Shown piece after piece: positions 32,767 through 44,900 of a stretch of 64,000 nt of DNA; positions within the stretch are counted from its first letter, which is position 1, and each line of letters begins with the position of its first letter. The notes beneath the pieces were generated by a model that saw only the letters and a list, made by a program, of their open reading frames with translations, did not search any database and had not been told where the DNA came from. Origin of the DNA: a virus; the IMG/VR virus record IMGVR_UViG_3300006921_000012, positions 1 through 64,000 of that record. One strand, 5' to 3'. The translations under genes and the position numbers were made by a program.

Positions 32767-35172
32767 TTAATAATCTATTTTAATAACAAACGTTTGTGTT
32801 CCTTGTCTTTTTGTTGCTGTTCTTAATTTTGCTATAGCCATTAAATCTTTGGAGGCATCAAATAAACCGATTTCTGTAATTCTTACGGTATTAGCTGAAT
32901 TCCATGTAGGATTTAATGAGGTGTTAAACTGATTACTAGAGATGGTAACATTATATTTCATTTCATATATAGTTGCCATTATATCTGTCTCTAGATTACC
33001 AAAAAAGAAATTCTCATCACCAAATTGTAATAGACTAGGTTCTTGATTGTTATTTAAAGGAATATTAATATAGTCGTGGAGATTATATGTTGTTGCTCCA
33101 GTTATTACAACATTATTAATGTAGAAACTACAATTACTATTAGTCATACCGGTTCCTAAAATTTCTTGCCCTGGAGTATGTTGTGCTATTTGATTAGTTA
33201 AGTCAGCTATCTTCCAATTAGCAGGATTAGGATAGTCACCATAATTTACTCGTTGGAAAATTACTTTAAATTTATCAGCGTTCCATCCTGTTCCAGAGTA
33301 TGCACAACCTACACTTGTGTTGTATCCTCTTAAGTATGGCCATTCTGGTCCAAAGTTCATTACAATGTCTCTTGCTCCTGCTGAAGTATCACCAATAATT
33401 TTACTATAATAATTACAATGCATTCCTGTACTATAACCTGCAGTACTCTCCATTAGGTATGTTACATACATCTCTTCGGTATTAGGAGTGGCATTAAATG
33501 CTCCTACATTACTTGTTCCTCCAGCACAATTAGTACCAGCTGGTATTAATTCTAGTTTAGGCATTGGTAATGTCCAATTTCTATTTGATTTATAAGTCAA
33601 TGCAGTAAGTAATTCCTGGTCATCTATCACTATTAATTGTAAATCTGGGAATACTTTACCCACCCTATTTGGTGTCATTGTTTGATTTGCATCAACTGTA
33701 GCTAAGTTATCGTCCCATAGATTATAATATCTAATACCTGGGGTGTTCATGTCTGGATTCGGTAGAGACTCAATATAAAATTCTTCTGCTACTTGGAATC
33801 CTGGTGGGTCAACATAAAAAGTTTGTCCCATTTCACATTCGTCTCCTAGTCCAGTACCTGTTCCTCTTTTCTTATGCCACATAATGTGGGGTATGTGGAT
33901 TTTGAAATTATCCATTTCCCCAATACCGTTTAGTTGGGTTCCATTAGGTTCTAAAGCAAATTTTTCTCCATAAAAATTAGAGATAGTATAATTGGTGTAG
34001 TGTAAGATAGCTACCGTTCTTTGTTCAGAAGGTAACATCGTTCTAATTTGGTTAAATGAATCTCTGATATAAGTTCCTGAATTTTCTGGTTCGTAACCCG
34101 CTACATTGTTAGCTCCATAATAATCTTGTGCATTTTGTGTGTCAAATTGACCGGTATCACTATTGTATCCTAGGTATTCTTTAGTACTACAATATCCAGA
34201 AGAACCATAAAAATCTACATTTTCATATACATTCTTATCTGTACCTGCAACCGTACCTGCATTAACTAAAGTACCGTCAAATTGAGTCCAGTTTATATTC
34301 ATATTCCAGACGTTTACATCTTTAACAGAAACATCACAATTATTATCAAAAGATAAAGAACCTGGTGACCAATAAGGGATTGGTGTGTCTTTACCCCAGT
34401 AATTGGTTACTGGACCACTTGTGAAGATTAGAACTCTTGCACATAGAGTAGAGGCTGTTGCAAAATTATTAGTAGACCAATCTGGTAAGGCTCTATCTAC
34501 AGTAATATTCATAGTAGCTCCCGCGGTATCCCCACTACTAATAACATTATAAAATAAATAAGGATTAGAGTTATTAGATGGGATGTTTAAGTACCCAGAT
34601 ACACATCCTGTAGAGGATGATTGGTAAGGTGAGATATATTGTACCATAACTAAATCCCCAGCTACTGGCCAATAGTCTTGTGTACTACACTGGGTCGCTC
34701 CACTCGTTAACCACATCATTGTTCCTCCCGTCATCGACTTAACTGGATAACACCAATTAGCTGATAAAACATAACCAGAACTAGTAATCGCACTAAATCC
34801 AGCACTCATTGTACTTCCACTAAAAAATCCACGTGGTCTTGCAACATTATAAACTGGTTGTTCGGAATGAGCTGGTGATAATACACCATATGTTGCACCA
34901 CTATTAGTAGATAAAACCGGTATTGGGTATTTAACATTTTGTTTATTTCTTTCAGCGGTAATATTTGATAGGTTTTGAGCGTTCCACATTGGTTCTGTAA
35001 TCCAGATACCTGAAGACCCCGCTAGTACATCTGTATAGCAATCGTAACAGAATTCACTATCACCCAACTGAAATAATGAGAGGGATAAATTTCCTTGTGA
35101 TAATTTTTTTCTTCCAGCATCAGTTAATCTCACTGTAACTAAACCGGAATTATTCTTTAATATGTATGGCAT
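32767..35172 (-). CDS. Tail appendage protein with LTxxGR and ITExxLFD modules, 801 aa
   Basis: The N terminus VTVRLTDAGRKKLSQGNLSL followed by FQLGDSEFCYDC is the clearest copy of the shared N-terminal module. The C terminus VRITEIGLFDASKDLMAIAK is the shared C-terminal module. The 700 residues between are beta-rich and Ser/Thr/Asn/Gly-rich, with a GYSTGMHCNYYSKIIGDTSA region and several cysteines. It combines the two attachment-type modules seen separately in its neighbours. A fibre or adhesin role is inferred. A TATTTAT motif lies 22 bases before the start. Confidence 0.68.
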   Translation of the reverse strand: MPYILKNNSGLVTVRLTDAGRKKLSQGNLSLSLFQLGDSEFCYDCYTDVLAGSSGIWITEPMWNAQNLSNITAERNKQNVKYPIPVLSTNSGATYGVLSPAHSEQPVYNVARPRGFFSGSTMSAGFSAITSSGYVLSANWCYPVKSMTGGTMMWLTSGATQCSTQDYWPVAGDLVMVQYISPYQSSSTGCVSGYLNIPSNNSNPYLFYNVISSGDTAGATMNITVDRALPDWSTNNFATASTLCARVLIFTSGPVTNYWGKDTPIPYWSPGSLSFDNNCDVSVKDVNVWNMNINWTQFDGTLVNAGTVAGTDKNVYENVDFYGSSGYCSTKEYLGYNSDTGQFDTQNAQDYYGANNVAGYEPENSGTYIRDSFNQIRTMLPSEQRTVAILHYTNYTISNFYGEKFALEPNGTQLNGIGEMDNFKIHIPHIMWHKKRGTGTGLGDECEMGQTFYVDPPGFQVAEEFYIESLPNPDMNTPGIRYYNLWDDNLATVDANQTMTPNRVGKVFPDLQLIVIDDQELLTALTYKSNRNWTLPMPKLELIPAGTNCAGGTSNVGAFNATPNTEEMYVTYLMESTAGYSTGMHCNYYSKIIGDTSAGARDIVMNFGPEWPYLRGYNTSVGCAYSGTGWNADKFKVIFQRVNYGDYPNPANWKIADLTNQIAQHTPGQEILGTGMTNSNCSFYINNVVITGATTYNLHDYINIPLNNNQEPSLLQFGDENFFFGNLETDIMATIYEMKYNVTISSNQFNTSLNPTWNSANTVRITEIGLFDASKDLMAIAKLRTATKRQGTQTFVIKIDY

Positions 35173-35194
35173 GGTTAATTATTTTAATTTATAT

Positions 35195-35201
35195 ATAAAT
35201 A
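35195..35201 (-). promoter_or_regulatory. TATTTAT leader motif of the 801-aa tail gene
   Basis: Coding-strand TATTTAT ends 22 bases before the ATG at 35172, followed by ATATAAATTAAAA. It is the outlier in spacing within the set. Confidence 0.4.
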
Positions 35202-35210
35202 TTATACCTA

Positions 35211-38200
35211 CTAGATTTCATCTCCCAAATCTTCATATGTACTGGATTTTGTAAAGTAGTAAGTTGATGGTGTCATTTTAAACGCTATTCTTTCTGTTTC
35301 GTTCTTAGTTTTAATGATATTATTATCAATTAGAGGATATTCTCTATATGAAACAAGATTATAAGTATACTCACCTGGACCTGGAACATTAATGTTCATT
35401 TCGAGTCTTTGTGGTCCTGAAGTTCCTCTTGGTAATTTGGTAGTTTGGGTATACACCGTTGTCCCCGTACTATCATAAACCATTAGGTTAACTTCCTCGT
35501 TATTTCTTACATTAGTTGTATAATTAAGATTAACTTGTGGATTTGCACTATTTGCAATACCGGATACCGTTAATCGTGTATAGTAAAATACTATTAGTCT
35601 ATCCCCCGCTACTAATCCACCTGGATTTTGTACCGAAAGTATTTGTATTCTTTTAGAATTTATCTGTTTGAAGTCACTGTCAGCATATAACACAGTACCA
35701 TTAAATACTAACCCTATGTCTCCCAAAGGTTGGTAGTCTAGATTTATATTGTAATATATATTCTTATAATATAAAGTACTTGTTTTTGCGGAGGTTACTC
35801 CACTTGCAGGTACAGTAATATATTGGGAGTAGGTACTCTGATTAGTGGTATTAGGAACATAGAATGCATTTATTAAGTCCCCATCTCTTAATGTATTTTT
35901 CTTTATAGATAGGGTATTCCCATCACTATAAAAATCACCATCACTCATAGAAGTATTTGTTGACTTAAACAATGTAATACCATTAACTGTCACTTGCATA
36001 TTACCATCCGACTGGTAATCTAATGGGGTGATGAATGTTCTATTCTGAACCGCCACTGTAGTTGCTGTGGTAGCCGTTGTCCCTGTAAGTACTGTTATTC
36101 GTTGATTATATACCTGACATTGGTTCACCGTTGCTGGGTAAGTCAATTCAGTGGTGTCAAACGATGGAGCACTTGGTTTACTGACAAGAATTAAATAATA
36201 GTCTTTATCCTTATCATATATGCCATATTCATTATTTGAGTTGGAATTTAAATCTAGTGTATCGAACCAGGTAGCGGTAGTCCCAGAAACTCTATTTACT
36301 TTACAACCACTATAATAAATGTCTTGTAATTTATCTTTGATGATAGAACTTGGTTTGATGCAATATTCCCAAAAATCTTCACATGGGAAATTACTGATTG
36401 GTACTTGGTCGTTACCTTCTGTATAAATTGCTGTTGTTCCGGATAATTGAGTGGTCACATTATCAAATATTCTACTTACTAAAGGTACATTTAAAAACTC
36501 ACCCGTTTCTGGAACATATGGAAATATAGAATATTTACCATATGCATTATTATTTCTCATTTCTGCTGTCTCACTTACCCACCTTAATTTAAAAGGTACA
36601 TCTTCTATCTCATCACAATAATAAACGGCATATCTTTTTGCTGCAATATCTATTTTAGTGGCTCCTGTGATGTCTACTTGAGGTTCTACGTATGTCTGCA
36701 TTTCTACTTTAACTGAAGGTCGAATAACTGGGACCTCGGGTCTTCCTGGAAACCCACCACCAAAACTATTACTCCAATCATCGTTAACTGGGTTAGTGTG
36801 TGAAACATTTAAAGTCTTAGTATTATACAATTCGAAATAGGAAGATTTACTCACTCCTGGTTTGGTTGCCACCACTTCAAAGTTACTTTGGTACCCTGTA
36901 AACGCGATATCAAAGAATTGTGTTGTGGGTTGGGATGATGTGGTGTATCCATAATTTTGTGAACCTAAAAACTTATTTAATTCATTTCCGGTAATTATTT
37001 TACTATCTACTGATGTAGTTCTTCCTGACCAAGTAGTGGTATCTAATAAAGAGAAGTTTAATTCATAATCAGGATTATAATCATTTGTTTGACCTATAAA
37101 AGTAGACGCGTGGGTTTGTGTAGCTCCCGTATTACCCATAGTGTCCGTCATCTGGATTTTAAATAGTTCCCCTTGTTGTCCACTTCTAGTTATTCTTACT
37201 CTTACATTACCTTGTTTATCGAAATCATTACCTGATACAAATCTATAAGGACTAGGTGAGGTACCTATACTTCCACTAAACTCACTATTCCAAGGTTGTT
37301 CATTATTGATTAATGAAAATCCGGATGCACTATTCCCATAGTTATAGGTTAAATTAATTGTAGGTGCGGAAGCACCGTTTCTATTGGCAAAAGTTAAAGT
37401 TATATTATGTGAAACATTTGTAGGTCCGTACTCTCCAAGCGTGTCTTTAAACCAAGCTAAGTATAATCCTATGGTATCATCGTCCGTTGAGGTAGAACCT
37501 AGTGTTACTTCATGTGTATAGTTCAAATATGAACAACTACTAATAAATCCATTAGGTAGTCCGGAATTACTTGTACATTGAATCATACATGTCCCGACAC
37601 CATTATCCATTTGTTTTGTGGTAGCACTGACTACGGTACTATTCGTTCCACTAATGGTAAATTGATTATTAGTTATTGGTTGACATCCCCAATTCGTACT
37701 AGAAGTTAAACCTGTTGCTGCAGATGGATTGGCTTCTATTCCTTGATTATTTCTTGGATTGAACGTTACCCACTGATAATTAGTACCCACAACTGCAGTG
37801 TAGAATAACACTACAAACCTTTTTATTTTAGTACTCCAATAAAAAGTACCTGCATTAGCAGAATTTTTAGTTATTGTTGTAGGACCCACATCTTGACCTT
37901 CATAAGCAGCTTGTTGTGCTAAAGGGACGTTTGGTTGGTACCAGTCTTTGGTATTATCCGTTAAACGATTTGCGGTTGCTCCCGTATAGAACCAAAAATA
38001 TGGAGCGTAGGCACTGTAATCTTCTATAACTTTATCACTCCCTCTTTCACCCTCTTTAGTTTCTACTGTTGCTTTTTCACTTTTTTCTTCTGCAACCGTA
38101 TAATAGTCTAATTCTTCTGCAGACCTAGCGGTTTCACTATCTGTTTCACGTTTACTCTTACTTTCATCTTCCCCTGTGGTCGCTATTCCATTTGTTATGT

Positions 38201-38906
38201 ACCAAGCTCCTTCTCCATCGGTAAAATCTGTAAAAAACATTTTTTCGGCGAAGTACCCTGTCGGGTATGTATCGGCAGGACCATGAAAATATTTAGCAAA
38301 GTCTCCCATCGGTGCAACCCTAGTCCAGTTTTCTACAATAGTAGATGCGGACATATTTCCTGTGGTTGTATTCGTTGCACTACACCCTGTTACATTCCTT
38401 GATTCATAGGTATAAAAATTTCCATCATGTGCCGTAACAGTATAACCCCCATCTGTTAAATTCTTAAAGATGTGGGGATGATTACCTGGTCCAATATACG
38501 TCACACTATCTTCTAATATCCCGTCTTTAAATAAGTTGTATTTGACTTCAGGTTGGGTATGAGTAAAAGTATGTACTTTTATTTGACAATATTTAGAAAC
38601 GTTAGTAACACAGCTATTATCAATAACAGATGCGGATAAACTAACTGGGGGGATATTTCCTATTATAATAACTTCTGTACTTGCTGAACCAAATACATCG
38701 GTTACTGTACCTGAATATGCCCCAGCACATAGACTAGTTAATGTAGTAGTATTGGCTGTATAGGAGGAGGGTCCAACCCAACTAAGGGTATATGGTCCTG
38801 TTCCACCAGCTAATACTAAATTAGTAATAGAACCAGTACACGACCCACTTACAGTATAAGTGACGTCATACGAATTAAATGTTGGTATTGTTGTTCTTGC
38901 ACTCAT
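35211..38906 (-). CDS. Tail protein with N-terminal SprB-like repeat, 1231 aa
   Basis: Residues about 14-95 carry an Ig-like SprB-type repeat: LAGGTGPYTLSWVGPSSYTA and LCAGAYSGTVTDVFGSAS. SprB repeats are known from flavobacterial gliding adhesins. A charged insertion (about 270-305, KSKRETDSETARSAEELDYY) follows. The rest is beta-rich, with two similar segments near the end (FITPLDYQSDGNMQVTVNGI and NINLDYQPLGDIGLVFNGT), which suggests duplicated small beta domains. The C-terminal 90 residues look like another Ig-like unit. It probably forms part of the baseplate periphery or a fibre. Confidence 0.68.
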   Translation of the reverse strand: MSARTTIPTFNSYDVTYTVSGSCTGSITNLVLAGGTGPYTLSWVGPSSYTANTTTLTSLCAGAYSGTVTDVFGSASTEVIIIGNIPPVSLSASVIDNSCVTNVSKYCQIKVHTFTHTQPEVKYNLFKDGILEDSVTYIGPGNHPHIFKNLTDGGYTVTAHDGNFYTYESRNVTGCSATNTTTGNMSASTIVENWTRVAPMGDFAKYFHGPADTYPTGYFAEKMFFTDFTDGEGAWYITNGIATTGEDESKSKRETDSETARSAEELDYYTVAEEKSEKATVETKEGERGSDKVIEDYSAYAPYFWFYTGATANRLTDNTKDWYQPNVPLAQQAAYEGQDVGPTTITKNSANAGTFYWSTKIKRFVVLFYTAVVGTNYQWVTFNPRNNQGIEANPSAATGLTSSTNWGCQPITNNQFTISGTNSTVVSATTKQMDNGVGTCMIQCTSNSGLPNGFISSCSYLNYTHEVTLGSTSTDDDTIGLYLAWFKDTLGEYGPTNVSHNITLTFANRNGASAPTINLTYNYGNSASGFSLINNEQPWNSEFSGSIGTSPSPYRFVSGNDFDKQGNVRVRITRSGQQGELFKIQMTDTMGNTGATQTHASTFIGQTNDYNPDYELNFSLLDTTTWSGRTTSVDSKIITGNELNKFLGSQNYGYTTSSQPTTQFFDIAFTGYQSNFEVVATKPGVSKSSYFELYNTKTLNVSHTNPVNDDWSNSFGGGFPGRPEVPVIRPSVKVEMQTYVEPQVDITGATKIDIAAKRYAVYYCDEIEDVPFKLRWVSETAEMRNNNAYGKYSIFPYVPETGEFLNVPLVSRIFDNVTTQLSGTTAIYTEGNDQVPISNFPCEDFWEYCIKPSSIIKDKLQDIYYSGCKVNRVSGTTATWFDTLDLNSNSNNEYGIYDKDKDYYLILVSKPSAPSFDTTELTYPATVNQCQVYNQRITVLTGTTATTATTVAVQNRTFITPLDYQSDGNMQVTVNGITLFKSTNTSMSDGDFYSDGNTLSIKKNTLRDGDLINAFYVPNTTNQSTYSQYITVPASGVTSAKTSTLYYKNIYYNINLDYQPLGDIGLVFNGTVLYADSDFKQINSKRIQILSVQNPGGLVAGDRLIVFYYTRLTVSGIANSANPQVNLNYTTNVRNNEEVNLMVYDSTGTTVYTQTTKLPRGTSGPQRLEMNINVPGPGEYTYNLVSYREYPLIDNNIIKTKNETERIAFKMTPSTYYFTKSSTYEDLGDEI

Positions 38907-38911
38907 CTAAA

Positions 38912-41900
38912 TTAATATCTATTATTTCTTCCTAAGGTACTTCTACCTATAGGGGTGTTTATACCTAGAGATTTTAGTTTTCCTACCATAGTTTGGTTTG
39001 GTCTTACTCCTTTACAAAATTCTTGACACTTCCGTCCACAACTAGTGTTATTTTTACAATTAAGTGTTTTATCTGCTATTACTTTACCTTCATTTTCAAC
39101 TCTACATTCACATAAAGTAGTATACTCCTCTGTAGCTTCTAAACTACTATAGAGATTATACTGATTTGTTCTAATAGTAATAGGTTCTCCGTCAATAATA
39201 AGGTCGCTCAAACTAAAGTACATTTTTCTTTCTGTTTGATTTCTATTTTGTACTATATAATCTCTTCCAGTTCCCACATCTGCTGGGTTTCCAAATAAAG
39301 TGGTTGCGTTGAAATAATTCATAGTTGTATCTGGATTATCATTGTAATATACCATATGTGAAAATCTCCTATCCGTTCCTTTAACTTGGAATATGGTTTC
39401 CACTAAATAAGTGTGTTGGTAATTAGGGAATGGTGGTGTTTCTCCCACATAAGAATTAAATCGTGGCATTGTCCAATATGTCATCATTCCGTGTGAACTA
39501 AACGGTTCAGTACCAAATGGTTGTACAGCATTTGTAAATCCACCATTTAATAATGTTTCATTCCAACGTGCTGATTTTGATTTAGATATTCCCAATTCGA
39601 ACTCTCCTCTATATTTTTGTGAGACATCTAAATATGTAAGATTGGTTATGTCTTTCTCGTTATTGATAGGGGGACTATAAACTAATGGTTGGCTATCAAA
39701 CATAGTAGTTACAAATAAACTCCCTTTTTCTTTTCCTGTAAATTTCTTTCCGTTATTCCACCATATTAAATCTCTACCGTAGTTGTCCACATCCCATACC
39801 AATCCTAGAGCCTGTTTCTTTGTGTTACATGCGTCCATAGTTACCCTATACCAAGGATAAGTGGTCTCCATATTTACTGTTTTACTACCTAATCTTAGAT
39901 TAACCGATGTAGCACCACTCATTTTACTAGTACTAGTCCAGTTTACTCTATGTTTTAATCTTATCTCATCACCCGCATTTAATTTAATACACTTAGTATC
40001 TAAACTAACATCCACTATTTTAGTAAATACATGACCAGAATCACCACTTACTGATGGATATCCACATGTTGCTCCTGAAATATTATAAGTGTCGGCGATT
40101 AAATCACCAGGTGTAACATCTAAAGTTAGGAATTTATCAGCAGTTGGGTAAACTTGTGGATTATTACCTATAACATATTGAGTTAGGGTGACTGCGGATG
40201 TGGAACCACTTAATTTTCTTTCTATCCATATTTCTGCTTTAAGATGGTCTATACCCTTATATTGTGAGAAACCGTAACTAGGTGTAACTCTCCAATATGG
40301 TGAAATGTTAGTATATGGATTAGAATCGTATCCTTCTTGGGTTGTCACATCACTACCACCACCCGCATATAATATAGAACTATTAACTAAATTCTTATAG
40401 TGATAATCATTAGATGGATAACTATAATTAGTATAAATCTTATAGTAATTTCTTAAGTATTCACACCACCCTGTATCATAATAATCTAGTGTTAAAGCTC
40501 CTTGATATTGGAATCTGTATTCCGCAGTGGTTAGGATTTTATAGTATATGTAATCATTATCTACATTAACTTGTTTATATAAAGGTCCTCCATTCTCATT
40601 TAAAACCTCTGGTTTCACACACGCTGCAGTTATGGTGTTACTCCCCCCTTGGAGTGTGGCTCCATCCGCTGTAGGACCATTCATTGGTATCACAGTAGTT
40701 CCAGTAAATCCACTATATGTATAAACTAAATCAAAAGTTAAATCGCTGTTTAAGTTATTGTTTGTACTACCACTATTATAAATTCCTAAATTAGTATACC
40801 CTGTGTATTGAGTTGTTAGTCCACTTAATTGGTGGTATTCTCTCCTAAAGGTCCTCCAATCACCATATGTGGTTGCTAGTAATTCAACATTTAAACTTTT
40901 AAGTGGTGTATATAAATTATTTCCTGAATTATCGACCCCTAGTGCGGTTGTATAGTCTTTTCTTATTTCAAAATAATCTAACTCCCCATCACTTCTATAA
41001 CGTGCATAACTATTACTAAAGATGTCGTTCCCGAGAGTTCTTTCTACCCAATCATTTAAATTTTTATATTTTATAAATGTTTTATGGAAAGAGTTGGTAG
41101 GTGAAAGTGCACCCACAGTAACCGCGGATAAACTAAAGTTCATCTCTGTTGATAAAGCTGGTATTTCTTCAAATGTAGAACTAGACCTTTCATCTGGTCC
41201 TGTACCTACAACTGTTTTATAATCAGGGTTGTACAAATTGTAAGATTCTACATTACCAATTTGTTTAGAAGTAAGACTATAAGCAAATCCATCTCTAACT
41301 GATTGATTTCTAAAGAATAGTTGAGTTGTATGATTAGGGTAGGTTTGGACAATGGTAGAAAACCAATTTAGTTTTACTTTTTCATAACCATTACTATCCG
41401 TATAGGTTAGAGCGGTTCTGGTTGCAACCCTTGTGGTTGGGTCTACTATTACATTAACCGATGTCTGATTATATGGTATCTCCAATCCACTCTTATATGG
41501 TGTATTATTGAGTACCGCATATATATTACCATCCACTATCTCATAATCTTCGGTATCCACCGATGGGTGATATCTATTAAAATATTGTTGGTAATTAAAT
41601 TCTACCAGTCCACCTTCTCCCGCTAATTGTGTTAACGAACTATTCATTAGAGAGGTCATAGTATCCGATACTTCTTTTTTGTTCCCATCTAATGGGGTTA
41701 GTTGTAACATCGGTGCATTAAGGTTGGTAGGACATGGTTTACCACTTGGGATGTCGTTGTCTATTGTATCAAGTCCCCCGTAACTTACTATCTTATCATT
41801 AAATTCAATAGCGTCTGCTGGTAATCCATTACATATTAAATTTATCTCTAGTTGGTATCCGTATTTACGATTACCGTCTAAAGTAAAGTTAGTGAATATA

Positions 41901-44900
41901 TTTTCTAAGTCTTTCCATGTCATTAAATTACCTGAACTGGAATTACCCCAATATGCTGGATGTGTCATATAGGTTGCACCTAATGGACCACTTAATTGAT
42001 ACAGACCAAAGAAATCTTTTGTTTCCGATGGTGCTAATTCTATAACTATTTCAGTATCGGTCCCCACTAAAGGGTTTAATAAATCCATAGTAGGATTATC
42101 TAAAGAAGAATTATCCGAAGTAAAAGTAACATATTCTTTTGGTATTCTTATGAAACATCTATCTACAGCATCTCTATGCATTCTGTATAAATAAAATTCT
42201 GTAGTGTCGGATAACTCTACTTCCCATTTTCTCATTCCTAAATAAGTAGAATCCGAATAAATATGATTTATTATTTCTAATTTATCACCAATACAACATG
42301 GAGTAACCATTCCTATAGTATCTGCTTTTATTTTACCTATATTTTGTTCTCTTAGAGTTTTAGTAATATAAGGCATACTAGTTTGTACCTTTGCTGTTCC
42401 TTCAATTTTAAAGTCATTAATAACTGTCGGGAATAACCCACCTAAACCATTCATTGCGTCATACATGACACTTTTCCAATCAGAGTTTTTACAAATACAT
42501 CTATTTAAATTACCTGGACTATTCATAACTGTGGCAGCTCTAGTAGAAGCTCCCCCCATGGTGTTACCCATATCCAAATATCTCGAATGTCCACCACCAC
42601 TTGGTCCGTTAGGTCTTATCCATGGATAGGAGGTATTACTAATAACACTTGGTGTTGCTGGCCTACCAGTACTTTCCAATAAACCTATGTCACAAGGAGA
42701 CCAACAACGATAAGCGACAGCTCCTGAGAAACTATCTTGCATATTACAAATAGACCAATTAAATGGTTCTGTTATTGCACACGTTTTAGCTTCATAGGTA
42801 CATGCAGATTCTACCCATTCATAATAATATGGTTCTAATAAGTATGCTTGTCCGGCATTCTTAGTATCACCACCACAGCAGACTTTAGTACTACTGTTAA
42901 AGTAGAGTAAATTATTAGTTCCTGGGTCCACACTTTTCCTATCTTCTACACCATCCGCAAAAACTCCAAAAAGTTGAGTGTCTGCAGACATTACTGTAGT
43001 ATCACAATTACATGGGTCTAAAAAGTCATCACCAACCATATAACTTGAGTCAAAACAATCTTGTCCTCCTATATTGTATATTCCATCTTTGAAAATGACG
43101 GGATTAGTTGTAAATCCTGTTCCTGAAAATTGTGGTACATCTGGTATTTCTACTAAATCAGTACAATCTTCTCTAGGTCTAAAATCGTTACCTCCATCAA
43201 AACTCATTGGTGATATTGATAAATTTTCCCATGTTTGTGTGTATCCCGTACCACTAAATGGACCACATATCGTATTTCCAGTATAACTTTCTATTGCTCC
43301 TACAGTTGGTTCTGAGGTATTACCACTAATTAAACTTCTATAACATTCACGACCGTATTGTACAATCTGCCCAAGATTATAAGATTTTTGTTGGGTCCAT
43401 TGATTATAATTTTTCGGTTCACATGGTTGGGTACAAATAGCTTCACAATATTCAAAATCACCAAGAGCAAGTGTTGTATCACCTTTTAAAAAGTCAAGTA
43501 AGTCTTTGTTGAACTCGTCTCCCGTAAAGAATTCAGCTTCATTTACTGATAAGAAAATTCCGTTTGGTGCACCTGGGGAAACCCATGGTCCCGTACAAGG
43601 TGAACCCACTCTTTGGTTGTATTCTGTATGTGTGTGGTCATTACAACTAAGTTGACCACGATATATATTAGGACTACCACCAGGATAACCTACACATCCC
43701 TGATAACATGGTGACCCATATCCTAAATCTCCTATACCGTATTGAGTATTAGAGCAATTTCTTATTAATCTTTCATTTTGATGGCATGCTTCTGGCACCC
43801 CTTTACTTTTCCAATCCCAACCAAAATTCTTTAGTCCTGGACCCATATATCCTGTATGAACATTAGTTCCACTTACACTGGTATATGGGTTACTATTTGT
43901 TATAGCTGATAATGTCCCCCCTGCAGCAAGTACTGTTCCATTTTCTTTTAATGGTTCTACACATGGTACCATATAAGTGTAAGCAGTAAAACCTGTAGCA
44001 GTAGGATTTAAACTACAGGTATCTCCAGTTTTACTAGTCCACTGACATACGGTAACACCAGTGAAATTATCTTGGACTGACCATTCTCTATATGGTGTAT
44101 GTCCTGTTATTGTTGTCCCACCACTTAGATTATATTGGAAACATGTATCTGCGGGATTATTGGTAAATATACATCCTGTACACCACCCTGTTTCCATTGC
44201 CCCATAGACATGTAAATTCATATCCATTCTTTGAGGTAAGTTATCAATCGTCATTGGGTACATTAGTCCCGCAAAATAATCAAATGTCGCATGAGCGGTC
44301 ATAAAATTATTAAAGTCGGTAACATACGCTGCGGTTGGTTGTGCTATCCCACTACGACTCCAGTCAGCTGCAGCTCCAGTAGGTGGTCCTTTAGTGGTAA
44401 GTCCTTGTGCTCCATTAAAACCAAATTGGAGTCCTTGTGCATTAGGAGTTGGGGGACCTTGATTTGGTGTGGCCATAACATTATTAAAGATACCGGTATT
44501 ATCAGCAGTGTAATAAGAGGTATCTGACTCATCTACAAAATTAATTATAATTACATCTTTTGAACCTCCAGTCCATAGTCCATGACTTCCTTGACCAAAG
44601 TTACCGTTAGGTGGCATGTTCGCATCTGGAACTTCGTCGGGCCAAACAGCAAATCCACCATTTTCAGGTTCACAAAATTTTCTAGGATTACCTAAAAAAT
44701 ATGGACCACCAGCATTACTCCAACATGGACTACAAGTGTCAGGTGCTGTGGATGAGGTTCTAATGGCGTGTCCATCTGCTGGATAACTCGACCACCCTAA
44801 CCATCTTTCATTGGCCGCTGTATCTCCAAAAAGAGGAATGTGATAGGTCTTACCACTCCAACCTGTTGTCCTCATACTATTACTAAACGTATCAATGGAA

